This document shows positions 54,944 to 63,148 of a stretch of 64,000 nt of DNA, piece after piece. The stretch is from Peteryoungia ipomoeae (GTDB lineage: Bacteria; Pseudomonadota; Alphaproteobacteria; Rhizobiales; Rhizobiaceae), in the NCBI RefSeq assembly GCF_004912165.1, contig NZ_STGV01000001.1, forward strand, positions 1,274,592 to 1,338,591. Direction: 5' to 3'. Each line of letters opens with the position of its first letter. The first letter of the stretch is position 1. The translations under genes and the position numbers were made by a program. Under the pieces are notes generated by a model. That model was not told the DNA's origin. It was given only the letters and a program-made list of their open reading frames with translations, and ran no database searches.

Positions 54944-55399
54944 TCAGATCCTTTCGGGAAATCGATAGAGCCCTGCAATCCTTGCCCGCCATGCCGGCAC
55001 CAGCGCCGAACACGTGACCGCCCCCTGCTCATAGGCGTGGATGAAGGCATCCGGCGGTCCTTGCGCCGCACTGCGCCGCGTGAGGATGCCCGCATGTTTG
55101 GCCGCAAGCCCCGGCCTGAAACGAAAGAGCACGAGATCGCCGGGTATCGCCTCGGCAAAGCCGGACAAAGTGAGAAAATGCCGGGCGGCCGCCGCCATCA
55201 GCCGCTCCTCGCCGGAACGCTCGGCCCAGTCGGGCTGATAGGCCGGCACGGCTTCAGGCTCGGTCCCATAAAGCCCGCGCCAGATCCCGCGAACGAGGCC
55301 GAGGCAATCGCAGCCGATCCCCAGCGTCGATGCCTGATGCCGATACGGCGTGCCGATCCACGCGGTCGCAATCTGCAGAACCTCAGCCTGGATCGCCAT
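54944..55399 (-). CDS. GTA gp14-like NlpC/P60 cell-wall peptidase
   Basis: 151 residues. NlpC/P60 catalytic Cys is in LGIGCDCLGLVRGIW (about 30-38) with His in AKHAGIL (about 100-106). Such tail peptidases cut peptidoglycan during entry. Follows gp13 in canonical order but is now separated from it by an opposite-strand gene. Its stop is two bases before the gp15 start. Confidence 0.9.
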   Translation of the reverse strand: MAIQAEVLQIATAWIGTPYRHQASTLGIGCDCLGLVRGIWRGLYGTEPEAVPAYQPDWAERSGEERLMAAAARHFLTLSGFAEAIPGDLVLFRFRPGLAAKHAGILTRRSAAQGPPDAFIHAYEQGAVTCSALVPAWRARIAGLYRFPERI

Positions 55400-55563
55400 C
55401 GCGTCCTCCCTCCAGCTTCTCTTCCATCCAGCGTTGCGATCCGAATCGCCGCAATCTCAGAAAAAAGCCTTTGCCAATGCCCAAAATCCCCCGTCTTTAC
55501 AGGGAGCACGGCAACTGGTTCACTGGTTGCAACGGCGATCAAGGGGCAGCCAAGGGGGATACC

Positions 55564-55866
55564 ATGAACCGCACGCTCATCGGCGCATTCGACGTCATCA
55601 ATACATTGGCAGCACTCGTGATCATCTGCGGTGCCACCGCCTACGGCCTGTTCGGCCGCTCGACGGACGCTCCCAACATCTTGCTCGGCATTGCCGGCCT
55701 CGGTGCCGGCGTGGTCGCCGCCGCCGTCGTCTGCGGCTTCTTCGCGCTCATCGTCGAGGTCGAAAGCCATCTGCGCCGCCTCGTCATCCTGCGCGAGGCC
55801 GAGCTTGCCCATGGCGAAAAGGTTTTCGGACGCAGCCAACAGAAGCCCGAGCTGCAGCCCGCCTAA
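55564..55866 (+). CDS. small two-helix membrane protein inserted on the opposite strand
   Basis: 100 residues from ATG 55564, with AAGGGGGAT upstream. Two hydrophobic helices (about 10-30 and 41-65) and a polar C-terminal half with VESHLRRLVILREAELAHGEKVFG. No family recognised. It lies between gp13 and gp14, facing against them, and is followed at once by a palindromic repeat, so it is probably an added gene. Confidence 0.7.
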   Translation: MNRTLIGAFDVINTLAALVIICGATAYGLFGRSTDAPNILLGIAGLGAGVVAAAVVCGFFALIVEVESHLRRLVILREAELAHGEKVFGRSQQKPELQPA

Positions 55867-55867
55867 G

Positions 55868-55916
55868 GCATGTCCAGCCGAAGCGGGGCCGCTTCGGCGT
55901 CGGACAATGCGGCAAC
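55868..55916. repeat. palindromic repeat, copy 1
   Basis: Contains CCGAAGCGGGGCCGCTTCGG (55879-55898), a perfect hairpin of eight-base arms, in a consensus frame of GTCCAGCCGAAGCG...GTCGGACAATGCGGCAA. Related copies at 57651, 57923 and 59021. It sits between the inserted membrane-protein gene and the end of gp13. Confidence 0.7.
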
Positions 55917-55919
55917 ATC

Positions 55920-56828
55920 CTAGTCGTAGAGCACACGTCCATCATGGGTGGTGTCGCCGCCCACATAGGAATAGGCGAAATCGCTGCCGGGCATCTGCGG
56001 AAACCCACGAAAATTCAAGGCGTTGGAGAAGTGTGTTCGACAGGTGGTAAAACTCTTGTCGCAGCCGACGGTCAGCATCACCTGATCCCCCGTTTCAGGG
56101 CTCGCATCCATCGGAAGCCACAGCGCAAGCGTCAGCCGGTTGCCGTCAGAGCCCGTCTCTGTCGCCGCGCTCTCCTCGATCGCCAGCCGCTGGCCCGCAA
56201 GAGCCCCCCCGAGAAACCGGCAGGCGCCAAGCCGGAAATGCCCCACATCCAGCACCGGCAGGCCGGCAATCACCAGCCGGTCGGCGTTTGCAACCTCTGC
56301 CACCGTGCCGGTCAGACGCCGGTTCGCCAGCGTCATGTCCACCCGGCATCGGTTGTCCCCGAGCTCGGCATCGCAGCGCCGGTTGTAGATCCTGCCCTCC
56401 GGCTGGGCCAGGCGATGCGCTATGCTTCTGAGCTCGGCTGAAAACCCCGCCCCCGCCCGGCTCACATCGCCGATCTCCTGCACCGTCAACAGCAGGTGCT
56501 GTTCGTCGGCTGCCTGCCAGTTGACGAGGAAAAGCTCGACCCGCGCCCCGTCGAAGCGCCCGGCCGCCAGATCCGCCTCGCGGATCGCCTCGCTCGAAAA
56601 GCCGCCTCTGAGTTCCGCACCCGTTGCGGCAAGCCCGCTTGCCGTTTCGGCCGCCGTTGCGGCAAAACCGCTTGCCGGCTCGAAGGCCGTGCCCTGAAAG
56701 GCAAGCGGCGCATCATGCTCGGTGAAGCCCATCACCGCGCCATCAATCAGAGTCACCCGCCAGGCGCGGCAAAGCGTCGTTTCCCCGCTCAGGAGATGGT
56801 TGGCAAAGGCGGCCGCAATCGTCTTCAT
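55920..56828 (-). CDS. GTA gp13-like protein (DUF2163/phage BR0599 type)
   Basis: 302 residues. Starts with MKTIAAAFANHLLSGETTLCRAWRVTL, the family opening, then a beta-rich domain and a C-terminal segment GCDKSFTTCRTHFSNALNFRGFPQMPG with clustered cysteines typical of DUF2163/BR0599 proteins. A structural tail-tip component. Its ATG overlaps the gp12 stop. Confidence 0.92.
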   Translation of the reverse strand: MKTIAAAFANHLLSGETTLCRAWRVTLIDGAVMGFTEHDAPLAFQGTAFEPASGFAATAAETASGLAATGAELRGGFSSEAIREADLAAGRFDGARVELFLVNWQAADEQHLLLTVQEIGDVSRAGAGFSAELRSIAHRLAQPEGRIYNRRCDAELGDNRCRVDMTLANRRLTGTVAEVANADRLVIAGLPVLDVGHFRLGACRFLGGALAGQRLAIEESAATETGSDGNRLTLALWLPMDASPETGDQVMLTVGCDKSFTTCRTHFSNALNFRGFPQMPGSDFAYSYVGGDTTHDGRVLYD

Positions 56829-57457
56829 GGGATCACCTCGATCAACGGAATGGAGGGAATGCGGCCTGCTCTGAAGGCATCGAGATCGATCTCGATGCGC
56901 TCGGTATCGAATCGCACCGGCACATCGAACTGAAAGCCCGCGCGGATCTCGACGCCTTCGCTCGGCACATGCCCGGCAAGAAACGTCACCACGCCCGATG
57001 CCGCATCGACGGAAAACCCGGCCATCTGCTCCACGCCGTCAAGCGCGACCCTGACGCTGCCCGTCACGGGCTTGGATATCGGCCGCTCTTCCACCGCCGC
57101 CGGATCACCATAGACCTTGACCAGCCGGAAAGACGCCGTCTCCCCATCGCCAATGCCCAAGCGCTGGTCGAGCGGCGAAATGTTCAAGCCCCAGGGTGCG
57201 GAGGAAAAATCGACGGGATCGCGAAAGCGAAACCCATGCAGCCGCCCGGCACGCGCCTCGAAGAAGTCGAGAACCGCATAGAGATCGGCAACCGACCGCA
57301 GCGCCGATCCCACATCATAACGCCGTCGCGCATGACGAAACCGCCTGTTGCGCGCCTCCCGCCCGTTGGTCAGCGAAACGACATCCGTCAACCGCTCCGG
57401 CCCACCCCGCGTCGTCAGCGACAGCCGCAACGGAAAGCTGATCTCATGAAAAGCCAT
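56825..57457 (-). CDS. GTA gp12-like tail protein (DUF2460)
   Basis: 210 residues from ATG 57457, with CAGGAGGCGGAG directly upstream. The start MAFHEISFPLRLSLTTRGGPER and the segment GFRFRDPVDFSS are diagnostic of DUF2460. A longer open frame runs into the mosaic repeats and is rejected. Tail structural protein. Confidence 0.93.
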   Translation of the reverse strand: MAFHEISFPLRLSLTTRGGPERLTDVVSLTNGREARNRRFRHARRRYDVGSALRSVADLYAVLDFFEARAGRLHGFRFRDPVDFSSAPWGLNISPLDQRLGIGDGETASFRLVKVYGDPAAVEERPISKPVTGSVRVALDGVEQMAGFSVDAASGVVTFLAGHVPSEGVEIRAGFQFDVPVRFDTERIEIDLDAFRAGRIPSIPLIEVIP

Positions 57458-57650
57458 CTCCGCCTCCTGATGATGTTTTTGAAAATGATCTCTTGGAAAC
57501 TCACAATGGACCAGCCGCTCCGCCGCTCTCCCCTTAGGCGCCAGGGCTATCGCATATGGAGTTTGAGCGCCGCACGAAGCGGGGTCGCTCTTCTCCCCAG
57601 CGGGGAGAAGGTCCCGGCAGGGGGATGAGGGGGGCGCGAAGCGCCAGAGG

Positions 57651-57696
57651 CATTTCCAGCCGAAGCGAAATCGCTTCGGCGCCGGACAATGCGGAA
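57651..57696. repeat. palindromic repeat, copy 2
   Basis: CATTTCCAGCCGAAGCG-AAAT-CGCTTCGGCGCCGGACAATGCGG: hairpin of eight-base arms with an AAAT loop. Inside duplication unit 1. Confidence 0.7.
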
Positions 57697-57922
57697 ACCC
57701 TCTGAAGCTGTGCCGGATAGCCCCCTCATCGCCTCGCATCCGCTCGGCACGTCTCCCCGCCGGGGAGAAGAGGGAGTCAAAACCGCGACCGGCGTCCAGC
57801 CGTCTCCCCCCGGCGGCAGGGCTATCGCATATGGATTTTGAGTGGAGCCCGAAGCGGGATCGCTCTTCTCCCCAGCGGGGAGAAGGTCCCGGCAGGGGGA
57901 TGAGGGGGCGCGAAGCGCCAAA

Positions 57923-57970
57923 GCATTTCCAGCCGAAGCGAAATCGCTTCGGCGCCGGACAATGCGGAAA
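57923..57970. repeat. palindromic repeat, copy 3
   Basis: Same sequence as copy 2 through the hairpin (CCGAAGCGAAATCGCTTCGG), inside duplication unit 2. Confidence 0.7.
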
Positions 57971-58220
57971 CCCTCTGAAGCTGCGCCGGATAGCCCCCCC
58001 TCATCGCCTCGCATCCGCTCGGCACGTCTCCCCGCCGGGGAGAAGAGGGAGTCGGCAACCGCGACCGGCACCCAGCCGTTCTCCCCCCTTGTGGGGGAGA
58101 TGGCCGGCAGGCCAGAGGGGGGTGCCCCGGATGCAACAGCCCCAAGAGTGGCATTCCCATGAGACCGGATAACCGCCCGCCCTTTTCGCACAGACGGCCG
58201 CACCCCCTTGCAAACACCTC

Positions 58221-58838
58221 TCAAAGCCCGCGCCGCCCCCGCGCCACGGACCGCGCCAGCATCGCCGTCACCTGCGCTTCCGAGCGCTGAAAACTCTGCG
58301 CATCCGTCGCCGTCACCTGAAAATTGACGGTTATCGCCCCGCCGCCCGATGCCGCAACCCCAAGCGCGCCATCTGCCCCGCGCTGCAAAGGCAGGATCGC
58401 TTCTGCGCCCGCTTCCCCCATCAGCCCGGTGCCGCCCGCCATTGGAAAATAGGTCGGCGCCCGCACCACGCCGCCCTCGGCAAAGGGCATCACCCGTCCC
58501 GGCACGCCGCCATGGCTGAAGGCCTGCACGCCCGCCCCGAAGGATGCGCCGGAAAGCGAGCCGAAGCCCGAAGCAAGAGTGCCGAAAAGCCCCTTGCCCA
58601 GCGCCCCGACAAAACTCTCAAGCGGCTTCAACCCGGCAGACAAGGCAATATCCGTCATCCGCCCCGCAACCCCGCGCAACACATCCTCCAGCCCCTTGCC
58701 CCCCGTCGTCGCCGACCGCAAGGCAGCCCCCAGCGCCCGGCCAAACCCCTCCGACCGCTGTTCGAGATCATCGAGCACGGCAAGCGCGGCGCTCGCGTCA
58801 AGATCGACCTCAAGCGTAAGATCGTCGGTGTCGGCCAT
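58221..58838 (-). CDS. GTA gp11-like tail tape-measure protein
   Basis: 205 residues from ATG 58838. A coiled-coil-prone start (MADTDDLTLEVDLDASAALAVLDDLEQ), a Gly/Ala-rich hydrophobic centre, then GGVVRAPTYFPMAGGTGLMGEAGAEAILPL, the conserved C-terminal signature of GTA/small tape measures. GTA tape measures are about this short (Rhodobacter about 220), so it is not truncated. Its upstream neighbour should be gp10.1 but is an AAA ATPase gene here. Confidence 0.9.
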   Translation of the reverse strand: MADTDDLTLEVDLDASAALAVLDDLEQRSEGFGRALGAALRSATTGGKGLEDVLRGVAGRMTDIALSAGLKPLESFVGALGKGLFGTLASGFGSLSGASFGAGVQAFSHGGVPGRVMPFAEGGVVRAPTYFPMAGGTGLMGEAGAEAILPLQRGADGALGVAASGGGAITVNFQVTATDAQSFQRSEAQVTAMLARSVARGRRGL

Positions 58839-59106
58839 GGGGAGGCTCCTTGGGATGGGGAGTTTGGGGGAACTAGTTCGGCAGATGCCGGTGAACGCTC
58901 GGTCCGAGGATGCACCCCCGGCAAGCGGACACCCTTCAACAATCGCAGTTGTTTGCAGAAGCTCGCCGCGGCGAGGCATCAGAGGTCGATCCTGAGCTGG
59001 GTGCGTCAGCCGCCCTGGAGCATTTCCAGCCGAGGCGTGATTGCTTCCGCGTCGGACAATGCGGCAAAACCGGAAAGATGGAGTGGAAGGCGCCCTTCAA
59101 TGCGGA
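58839..59106. repeat. short spacer with degenerate palindromic repeat (copy 4)
   Basis: 268 bases between gp11 and the AAA ATPase gene. The repeat copy is at 59021-59070 (CATTTCCAGCCGAGGCG...), with decayed arms. Nothing else recognised. Confidence 0.6.
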
Positions 59107-60282
59107 TCAGCGTTCCGGCCACACCCATGCGGGAGGATCGACGTCCGCAACAACTGTTTCGCCGCTGTCCTTCTCCAGGGCCAGCCTCTGCGCGCCATGG
59201 TCAAAGAGCGCATCGACGAGCGGTCCGGCATGGCTGACGACGAGGACCTGACTGCGCGCGCTCGCCGCAGCGATCATGCGTGCGAGCGGTTCCAGCAGGC
59301 TTGGATGGAGGCTGCCTTCCGGTTCGTTCAGCACCATCAGCTCTGGCGGGCGCGGTGTGTGAAGCGCCGCGGCGAGTGCGATATATCGCAAGGTTCCGTC
59401 CGAAAGTTCGGATGCGTCGAGCGGGCGTTGAAGCCCCTCCTGGCGCATCGATAGACGAAACAATCCATGTGTTGCATCGATCTCGATCGATGTGCCGGGA
59501 AAGGCATCCTCGATCGCCTTGTCGAAAGCGGGCCCATTGCCGATTTCCCGGATGGTCTGGACGGCGGGCGCCAGATCCGAACCATCGGATGCGAGTGCCA
59601 CCGTGCGCGTGCCGATCCGGGGAATGCGCGCCGGCGCGTCACGATCGATCCGGAAGTGGTCGTAGAAGCGCCAGGCCCGCATGCGTTCGCGAAGCACAAG
59701 CAGTTCGACCGCGTTGGTCGGGTCGGCCGCACGCATCATCATGCTTTCGAAAGGCGCAAGATCGGTCACGACAGGTTGCAGGCGGCCATTCCCGTCCTGC
59801 ACCAGAACCGACGTGTTGCCCCGTTTGGCAATGGCGTTGTGCCGCGACAGCCGCTCGCCGACCCAGACGGCTTCCGCCTTCACCACCGGATCATCCCCGA
59901 ACAGCGACCCTTCCTCCCGACTGGCGCCCGGACCGGGAATCGGAAGACCCAAATCGATCGCGTAGCCGTAATCCTCAGACGCGAAGCCGAGGCGGAGCGA
60001 AACGGGACCGCCGCCGATATTACCCTGCATCGGCGAACGCCCGGAGCGCATCGCGGTCGAATAGCCCGAGCCTCCCGCCCACATGGTGGAGCGCAGGCCT
60101 CCCTCGGCGGCAAGCGAGGCAATCGCCTGCCCCTGAGCGACATCGGCAAGCAGACGCAACGAGCGATAAAGGCTCGACTTGCCGCTGCCGTTCGCACCCG
60201 TCACCACAGTTAGGCGTCCAAGCGGGAGCACGAGACTGCGAAGCGAGCGATAGCCGGAGACGGCAAGAGTAATCAGCGCCAT
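59107..60282 (-). CDS. AAA/RecF-like ATPase (predicted ATPase, COG4637-like)
   Basis: 391 residues. Walker A TGANGSGKSS (about 28-37), ABC-type signature ELSDGTLRYIALAAAL, Walker B LMVLNEPEGSLHP and a His switch VVSHAG. The single-chain ATPase has a long insertion rather than the coiled-coil of SMC. In Walker B the catalytic pair reads NEP, not DEP. Such OLD/RecF-like ATPases occur alone, in defence systems and near mobile DNA. It is an inserted gene in the GTA cluster; function unknown. Confidence 0.75.
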   Translation of the reverse strand: MALITLAVSGYRSLRSLVLPLGRLTVVTGANGSGKSSLYRSLRLLADVAQGQAIASLAAEGGLRSTMWAGGSGYSTAMRSGRSPMQGNIGGGPVSLRLGFASEDYGYAIDLGLPIPGPGASREEGSLFGDDPVVKAEAVWVGERLSRHNAIAKRGNTSVLVQDGNGRLQPVVTDLAPFESMMMRAADPTNAVELLVLRERMRAWRFYDHFRIDRDAPARIPRIGTRTVALASDGSDLAPAVQTIREIGNGPAFDKAIEDAFPGTSIEIDATHGLFRLSMRQEGLQRPLDASELSDGTLRYIALAAALHTPRPPELMVLNEPEGSLHPSLLEPLARMIAAASARSQVLVVSHAGPLVDALFDHGAQRLALEKDSGETVVADVDPPAWVWPER

Positions 60283-60368
60283 GGAGGGTCTCTAACATGC
60301 GGACGGCATGTTTGCACGGAAGATCACGGTAGGCTGCCCGTCTCTCGAGGTGACTTGTTGCACAGACC

Positions 60369-61874
60369 TCATGGCGTCGGAACGGAGCGCAGTGTCCTAT
60401 CCCGAATGCTCTGAACCTGATGCATCGTCAGAACTCTCGAATGCCCGGGGCTTCCGTCCGGCATTGCAACGCCTTGGTCTAAGACGAACCGCACACCATG
60501 GGCGCCGTGAAGTCCAGCCGGAAACCGCTTCATCGAGCTTCGAATGACATACCCAAGTTTCGGCCTTTGTTCGAGACTGCCGGCTTCCAGTAGCTGAGCC
60601 AGACCAGCCTCCTGAGGAAGCACGTCATATGGCTGTGCAGGGCTGCTAGAAACGACACTCTTCGGGTCTATCGATACCACCCCGCCACGATGGTATTGCT
60701 TCAATGATCGGATCGCTGTGTTGTCCGAAGAACGTAATGGTCCCCAGGAGAATGTGACAGTGGAGGATGGGAGCCGCTTAAAGTCCGGCTCAGCCGATGC
60801 ATCCGACGGAAGGCGAACCGTCGATATCGTGTAAGATGCTGCCAGACCTATCTGAGAACTGCCAACCATTCTCTTCAAATAGTCGATCTTGTCGTTGTTT
60901 TTCTTATCCGGGTCGACCCATGCGCGAAGGCATTTTCGTCCATCGACGAATGTCACGCGGTCCTTGGCCAAGCCGACAACTCCGTCGGTTTTTGCTGCAA
61001 TAAAGTTTGAGACGCGCTCCGTCGCACCCGTCAGCCGCCAAATCATCGGCTGGTAGGATATGGCGGCAATAAAGAGGGGAGCCTCTCCGGCCTCAATGTT
61101 CAGTTCCGCCGTATGGGTTACTTCGTCTTGGCCCGCAACCGTTACTGTCGACAGTGCGGCGGCCTCGTACGCAGACACCACCAAGACCTGTTCTTCTGGT
61201 CCCGCTTTCGGCACGTTGCAGGCAGCAATAGTTCCATCTTGCATTTGCGATGCCGCCGATTTTCGACGAGCGTCCAATAGCACTTTTGTCTCAACGGGTT
61301 CCAGCTGACCATTGTTGTTGGTGTCATATTTCTGGAATGTCACGCGCGCAGCCGTCTCAAGCTCTTGGGCCGTCAGCTGTCCGTCTTGCGCCGCCGCCAA
61401 GTCCATGAATTTCGCGAGACCGGGGCTCGCCGATGACACGACTGCTGCCGCTTGAGATGTTGCGAAACTATAAATCTCGTTGATGATCACCTCGCCATCA
61501 TGGTCTGCATCCCATCTTTCGAAAGACTTCCCGCCGACGCCGTCACCCTTCCGGTAGGCGAGTTCCCATTCCCTACGCGTAACCTTGAGGTCACCGTTCA
61601 GATCGGCACTGAAGTACATGATCATATACCGGCTGCGCTGCTGTGCCTCACTCCGCCGAACTGATGTTTCGACGTCTTCTCGCGTCAGGATCTGATCGTC
61701 TCCCGCCGCCCCCCTGAATGGCGCCATCACGCGCTCAATGTATGTTTCAATAAAACGAGCTTCGAGAGGGGAGATTTCCAATCCGTTCTCAAGCGCAGGC
61801 TGGACCATAGCATTGCTAAAGCCAGCGAGTGAAAAGACATAAAATCCAACAGATAAGGCAATGACAATCTTCAT
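60369..61874 (-). CDS. secreted EF-hand (calcium-binding) protein
   Basis: 501 residues. A signal peptide (MKIVIALSVGFYVFSLAGFSNA) then a helical region with EF-hand loops: DLNGDLKVTRREW (about 90-102), DADHDGEVIINEI (about 121-133), DLAAAQDGQLTAQE (imperfect) and DTNNNGQLEPVE (about 177-188). The remaining 300 residues are not recognised and contain few cysteines. Its base use looks less GC-rich than that of the tail genes, judging by eye. It may be a calcium-binding periplasmic or secreted protein carried as cargo. Confidence 0.75.
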   Translation of the reverse strand: MKIVIALSVGFYVFSLAGFSNAMVQPALENGLEISPLEARFIETYIERVMAPFRGAAGDDQILTREDVETSVRRSEAQQRSRYMIMYFSADLNGDLKVTRREWELAYRKGDGVGGKSFERWDADHDGEVIINEIYSFATSQAAAVVSSASPGLAKFMDLAAAQDGQLTAQELETAARVTFQKYDTNNNGQLEPVETKVLLDARRKSAASQMQDGTIAACNVPKAGPEEQVLVVSAYEAAALSTVTVAGQDEVTHTAELNIEAGEAPLFIAAISYQPMIWRLTGATERVSNFIAAKTDGVVGLAKDRVTFVDGRKCLRAWVDPDKKNNDKIDYLKRMVGSSQIGLAASYTISTVRLPSDASAEPDFKRLPSSTVTFSWGPLRSSDNTAIRSLKQYHRGGVVSIDPKSVVSSSPAQPYDVLPQEAGLAQLLEAGSLEQRPKLGYVIRSSMKRFPAGLHGAHGVRFVLDQGVAMPDGSPGHSRVLTMHQVQSIRDRTLRSVPTP

Positions 61875-61970
61875 GAGGCGCCCCTGAAAAAATCCACTCT
61901 TAGTTGTGCTTGTTTTCGAGGATTTTACAAGGTCGCCATGTCACGCTCCGATCATCGAAACGCCCCCACC

Positions 61971-62063
61971 TCAATCCGGATACCGCCGCATCAGCCCTTC
62001 CAGCCCCGCGCGCGTCATCCCCCCACGCGGCCCTCCCGCCATGGCGGCCAATTCTGGCAGGGT
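61971..62063 (-). pseudogene. duplicated 3' end of gp10.1 (remnant)
   Basis: Translates as a 29-residue match to the C-terminus of gp10.1 (LPELAAMAGG...MTRAGLEGLMRRYPD) plus stop, but an in-frame TGA lies six codons upstream of the match, so no complete protein can be made. About 90 bases; the intact copy is at 62510-62599. The two differ by scattered changes. Confidence 0.85.
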
Positions 62064-62096
62064 AATCAAGTCATTTCAGAACCTGGTTATGCCACC

Positions 62097-62489
62097 ATGA
62101 CATTTGAGCCACCACACATTGCGAAGGCCGTAATTAACGGCCATAGGTTGCGCAATGAACTCTTGAAGGCGATGCTATGCCCGAATTACGCACAACGGGA
62201 CAGATTGATGCTCAGCGACGACGAAAAGCCTAGGACTACGGCTTTGGACAGGATCCGTATCTGGGCCGCAATCATCGGTATGACTTCGCTTGGCCCAATA
62301 TTCGTGGCCAAGATAGTTCTGTCCATTCTGCGAGGCGAATTCGAACTGAGGCATTCGGTAATCACCGCGTCAGAGCATCCGCTTGCCTTCGTCGCAATAG
62401 GCGCGGTTTTTCTGAGTGGAAGTCTGCTCTTTCTTTTAGCGAGTGTCATCTTCGCCGTCGGTTATTATCGGGGCAGATCGGCAAAGTAG
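62097..62489 (+). CDS. small membrane protein between two copies of the gp10.1 end
   Basis: 130 residues from ATG 62097, running against the tail genes. Two hydrophobic helices (about 55-79 and 98-125) follow a polar N-terminus with NGHRLRNELLKAML. The upstream ribosome-binding site is weak. Coding strand is visibly lower in GC than gp10 or gp11. No family recognised; probably cargo. Confidence 0.6.
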   Translation: MTFEPPHIAKAVINGHRLRNELLKAMLCPNYAQRDRLMLSDDEKPRTTALDRIRIWAAIIGMTSLGPIFVAKIVLSILRGEFELRHSVITASEHPLAFVAIGAVFLSGSLLFLLASVIFAVGYYRGRSAK

Positions 62490-62509
62490 CTGGAGGCCTG
62501 TAGCCCCCC

Positions 62510-62656
62510 TCAATCCGGAAACCGCCGCATCAAGCCCTCCAGCCCCGCGCGCGTCATTCCCCCAGGCTTCCCCCCCGCCATCGCGGCCAGTTCCGGCAAA
62601 GTCAGCGCCCAGAACACCTCGGGCGAAAGCCGCAGATGAGAAAGCCCCAGCGCCAT
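62510..62656 (-). CDS. GTA gp10.1-like tail assembly chaperone (DUF2376)
   Basis: 48 residues from ATG 62656 (MALGLSHLRLSPEVFWALTLPELAAM and MTRAGLEGLMRRFPD at the end). This is the short GTA chaperone normally preceding the tape measure. The reading frame is open upstream as far as a CTG that overlaps the gp10 stop, adding FPWEEA before the ATG, but there is no canonical start codon there; the true start is uncertain. Confidence 0.85.
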   Translation of the reverse strand: MALGLSHLRLSPEVFWALTLPELAAMAGGKPGGMTRAGLEGLMRRFPD

Positions 62657-62700
62657 CGCCTCCTCCCAGGGAAAGGGTCGGGCGGCCTCAGCGGATGCGC

Positions 62701-63141
62701 TCAGGCAAAAGGGCGCGCCTCCTCGCCTCCCTTGGCGCTGGTGCCCGCCGTCATCGGCGCGCGCGTCTCTGCCGCGTTGTCCGCGCCGTCAGGTTGAAAG
62801 GTCACCGTCAGCAGCGCGCCCACCACGGCCGCGGCCCCTGCCACGCCGCCCTCCACAGCCATCTGCGCCACGTCCTCGTCGGACAGCCGGTTGCCGCCGC
62901 CGCGAAGCCCGCAGGCGATGATGCGGATGAGATCGAGACTTTTCAGCCGCCCACCGGCAAAACGCGCGGCAAGATCGCTGAGGCTGTCCGCACCGAAGGC
63001 CGTTTCCAGTTCGGCCAGCGCGCCAAGCGTCAGGCACAGGATTCGCCGTTCGCCGTCGATGACGGCCTCCACCTCGCCGCGATGGCGGTTGGCGCGGTTG
63101 ATCGTCACCGGCATTGCCGTTTCCCGTTCATAGCCCCGCAT
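62701..63141 (-). CDS. GTA gp10-like tail protein (DUF3356)
   Basis: 146 residues from ATG 63141, just downstream of the gp9 stop. Segment GEVEAVIDGERRILCLTLGALAELETAFG is typical of the GTA gp10 family, likely a tail-assembly partner of the tape measure. A longer frame (63174) overlaps gp9 and is not favoured. Confidence 0.9.
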   Translation of the reverse strand: MRGYERETAMPVTINRANRHRGEVEAVIDGERRILCLTLGALAELETAFGADSLSDLAARFAGGRLKSLDLIRIIACGLRGGGNRLSDEDVAQMAVEGGVAGAAAVVGALLTVTFQPDGADNAAETRAPMTAGTSAKGGEEARPFA

Positions 63142-63148
63142 GGCCGCC

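Larger units (their letters stand above)
57543..58078. repeat. 275-bp tandem duplication of mosaic repeats between gp11 and gp12
   Basis: Two copies: 57543-57817 and 57818 to about 58078, starting AGGGCTATCGCATATGGA in both. Each unit carries a RIME-like half (CTCTTCTCCCCAGCGGGGAGAAGG), the palindromic CCGAAGCG repeat and a second RIME-like half with CCCCGCCGGGGAG. The copies differ by a few substitutions, so the event is not brand new. No gene is interrupted, as both tail genes have close ribosome-binding sites. Confidence 0.85.

Noticed and set aside
56825..57739. A longer version of gp12 extending into the mosaic repeats
   Set aside because: The extra residues come from repeat DNA; ATG 57457 has a strong ribosome-binding site and the family's start.
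57543..58120. A possible CRISPR array in the repeated block
   Set aside because: Only two long tandem units with no regularly spaced short repeats, and no cas genes nearby.
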